A stretch of DNA of 64,000 nucleotides from Nipponacmea schrenckii. Taxonomy: Eukaryota; Mollusca; Gastropoda; Lottiidae. The DNA is taken from assembly GCA_030562195.1 (NCBI GenBank), contig CM060202.1, positions 11,098,001 to 11,162,000 of the forward strand, written 5' to 3'. The translations under genes and the position numbers were made by a program. Below are positions 63,301 through 64,000 of the stretch, one piece after another (position 1 is the stretch's first letter; each line of letters starts with the position of its first letter). The notes beneath the pieces are model-generated. The model was not told the origin of the DNA. It saw only the letters and a program-made list of their open reading frames with translations, and did not search any database.

Positions 63301-64000
63301 TCATGGATGCGTTGACTGGTTAAAAACAACATGATTAGGACAACTTTTGGTAGAAAACTTCTTAGGTTACAATGAAGACTAGAAATATCAGAAACAAACA
63401 AATTATAGGTTTTTATTATCTACAACTGATAGTATCAATGAGAATGTAATTTCATTTCATTGTGCCTGCAAGCTTCAATTGAAGTAACAACTTCTTTGTC
63501 AATTTTTACTAAATGTCTATTTTCTTTCAGACGAGAATGCAAAATGGGAGTGTTATGGTTGTAATAAGACACCATTAGTTAGTCTAGTTACTGAAGCTAA
63601 AGAGTTAAAAGAATATATTAAAGAAAAGTATGCAGAAGAAGATAAGAAAGGTACCTGAAGGAAATATGGAATCAGTGACCAATGCTTTTCTTTATATCTG
63701 ACTGATTCCTGATAGCTAAGTCTTGCCTCATAGATTTTGTTGACTTTCAATTTGTGGACTGTTTTCTTAATTTGCATAATCTGAAATAAGGCTTGGATTC
63801 TATAAGTGTATGTCTTTCCATTTTTGAGCATTATTTGCATTAAGTAAGTAATAAATTATAAATATGTATAATTGAATAATACAATTTTATTATAATATTG
63901 AACTTTTTTAGAGAGTACATCAGAATCGGATGACAAATTAAGCAGAAAGAAGAAAGGCAATGACAGTGATAATGAAGTAACATCAGACAAAAAGAGCAAA
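60319..64000 (+). CDS. ATRX: ATRX chromatin remodeller, N-terminal part with ADD domain; continues past right edge
   Basis: Exons 60319-60331 (ATG TCA TCA ACT G, inside exon 60270-60331), 62526-62638, 62743-62920, 63531-63650 and 63912 to the edge join in phase. An in-frame TAA at 60298 precedes the ATG. The ADD domain starts almost at once. A GATA-like finger (ECTACS...ICKKC) leads into a PHD finger with DGYDEQCRWCGDGGELLGCD, CQNC, SIMDENAKWECYGC and PLVSLV, closely matching vertebrate ATRX and unlike DNMT3. A Lys/Ser/Asp-rich linker follows. The ADD domain of ATRX reads H3K9me3 with unmodified H3K4; the helicase region is outside the window. The first coding exon is short and has a weaker donor (GTAAAC), so the start is less certain than the ADD exons. 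Confidence 0.92.
60425..61782. mobile_element. Older TIR element interrupted by a younger MITE (ATRX intron)
   Basis: The left part 60425-60507 ('ttagaatacactcgtcctag', 'ctaatatttgtgttta') and the right part from 61218 ('gatgtgtagttataatacca' to 'cataagaccttctattcct') match the element at 51789-52233. The terminal phrases 'aaaggtatagaaggt' and 'accttctattccttt' are inverted. The interruption is the MITE at 60508-61217. Confidence 0.75.
60508..61217. mobile_element. 710-bp MITE with 8-bp target duplication and inverted arrays of a 14-mer
   Basis: The 8-bp CATTCAAC is duplicated exactly at 60500-60507 and 61218-61225. The ends read GGGATATGGTCAAAATGG (left) and GGGTTATAGTCAAAATGG (right, reverse complement). 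About seven copies of GTCAAAATGGCCCC crowd the left 190 bp, and about six of the reverse complement GGGGCCATTTTGAC the right 130 bp. The middle is AT-rich and has no long frame. An 8-bp duplication fits hAT or Merlin elements, but the ends do not match a family I can name. Confidence 0.88.
62260..62335. repeat. Short tandem repeat inside a small inverted repeat
   Basis: Three units of 'ggttatggtagacaaca' (about 17 bp) are bracketed by 'gtcctctaaatatt' at 62249 and its reverse complement 'aatatttagaggac' near 62320. It lies about 190 bases upstream of the first ADD exon of ATRX. Confidence 0.8.

Overview
The window is an AT-rich piece of an animal nuclear chromosome, with intron-rich protein genes and no sign of a prokaryotic, organellar or viral segment. 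The five genes are conserved animal genes. The repeat background fits a lophotrochozoan, most likely a mollusc (perhaps a gastropod): short tacatgta and accggta motifs, diverged 'caccaagtttcatcaaaat ... gggcaataact' repeats, a tRNA-derived SINE and several MITE families. The species is inference only. I rebuilt the gene models by hand from splice signals, reading-phase continuity and remembered vertebrate homologues; no alignment was run.

Layout, left to right. (1) 450-33309, minus strand: a TMEM131-type ER membrane protein gene. 35 coding exons are visible and all phases agree; the 3' end lies beyond the left edge. (2) 34264-37136, plus: an ELMO-domain GTPase-activating protein (ELMOD1/2 type), 7 coding exons, divergent from TMEM131 across about 950 bp. 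(3) 40527-44088, plus: a GH27 lysosomal glycosidase, 7 coding exons, with an alpha-N-acetylgalactosaminidase (NAGA-type) substrate loop and a perfect CLEAR-like box near its probable promoter. (4) 47595-58372, minus: a SLAIN microtubule plus-end protein gene, 9 coding exons, convergent with NAGA. (5) 60319 to the right edge, plus: the start of ATRX, covering the short N-terminus, the complete ADD zinc-finger domain and the start of the charged linker, divergent from SLAIN.

The genes serve unrelated housekeeping roles (secretory cargo assembly, Arf-family GTPase control, lysosomal degradation, microtubule growth, heterochromatin), so their neighbourhood looks like ordinary synteny. No operon, defence locus or new enzymatic system was found.

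The unusual material is in the introns and spacers. A 47-bp minisatellite in TMEM131 intron 16 is built from the end of exon 16 plus its 5' splice site, so about 19 extra donor-like sites follow the real one. A second, 114-bp satellite lies two introns away. Well-delimited MITEs include one with an 8-bp target duplication and arrays of a 14-mer, nested in an older element; one with TTA duplications (Harbinger-like); and one with TTAA duplications. There are also long hairpins and a SINE with recognisable A and B boxes.
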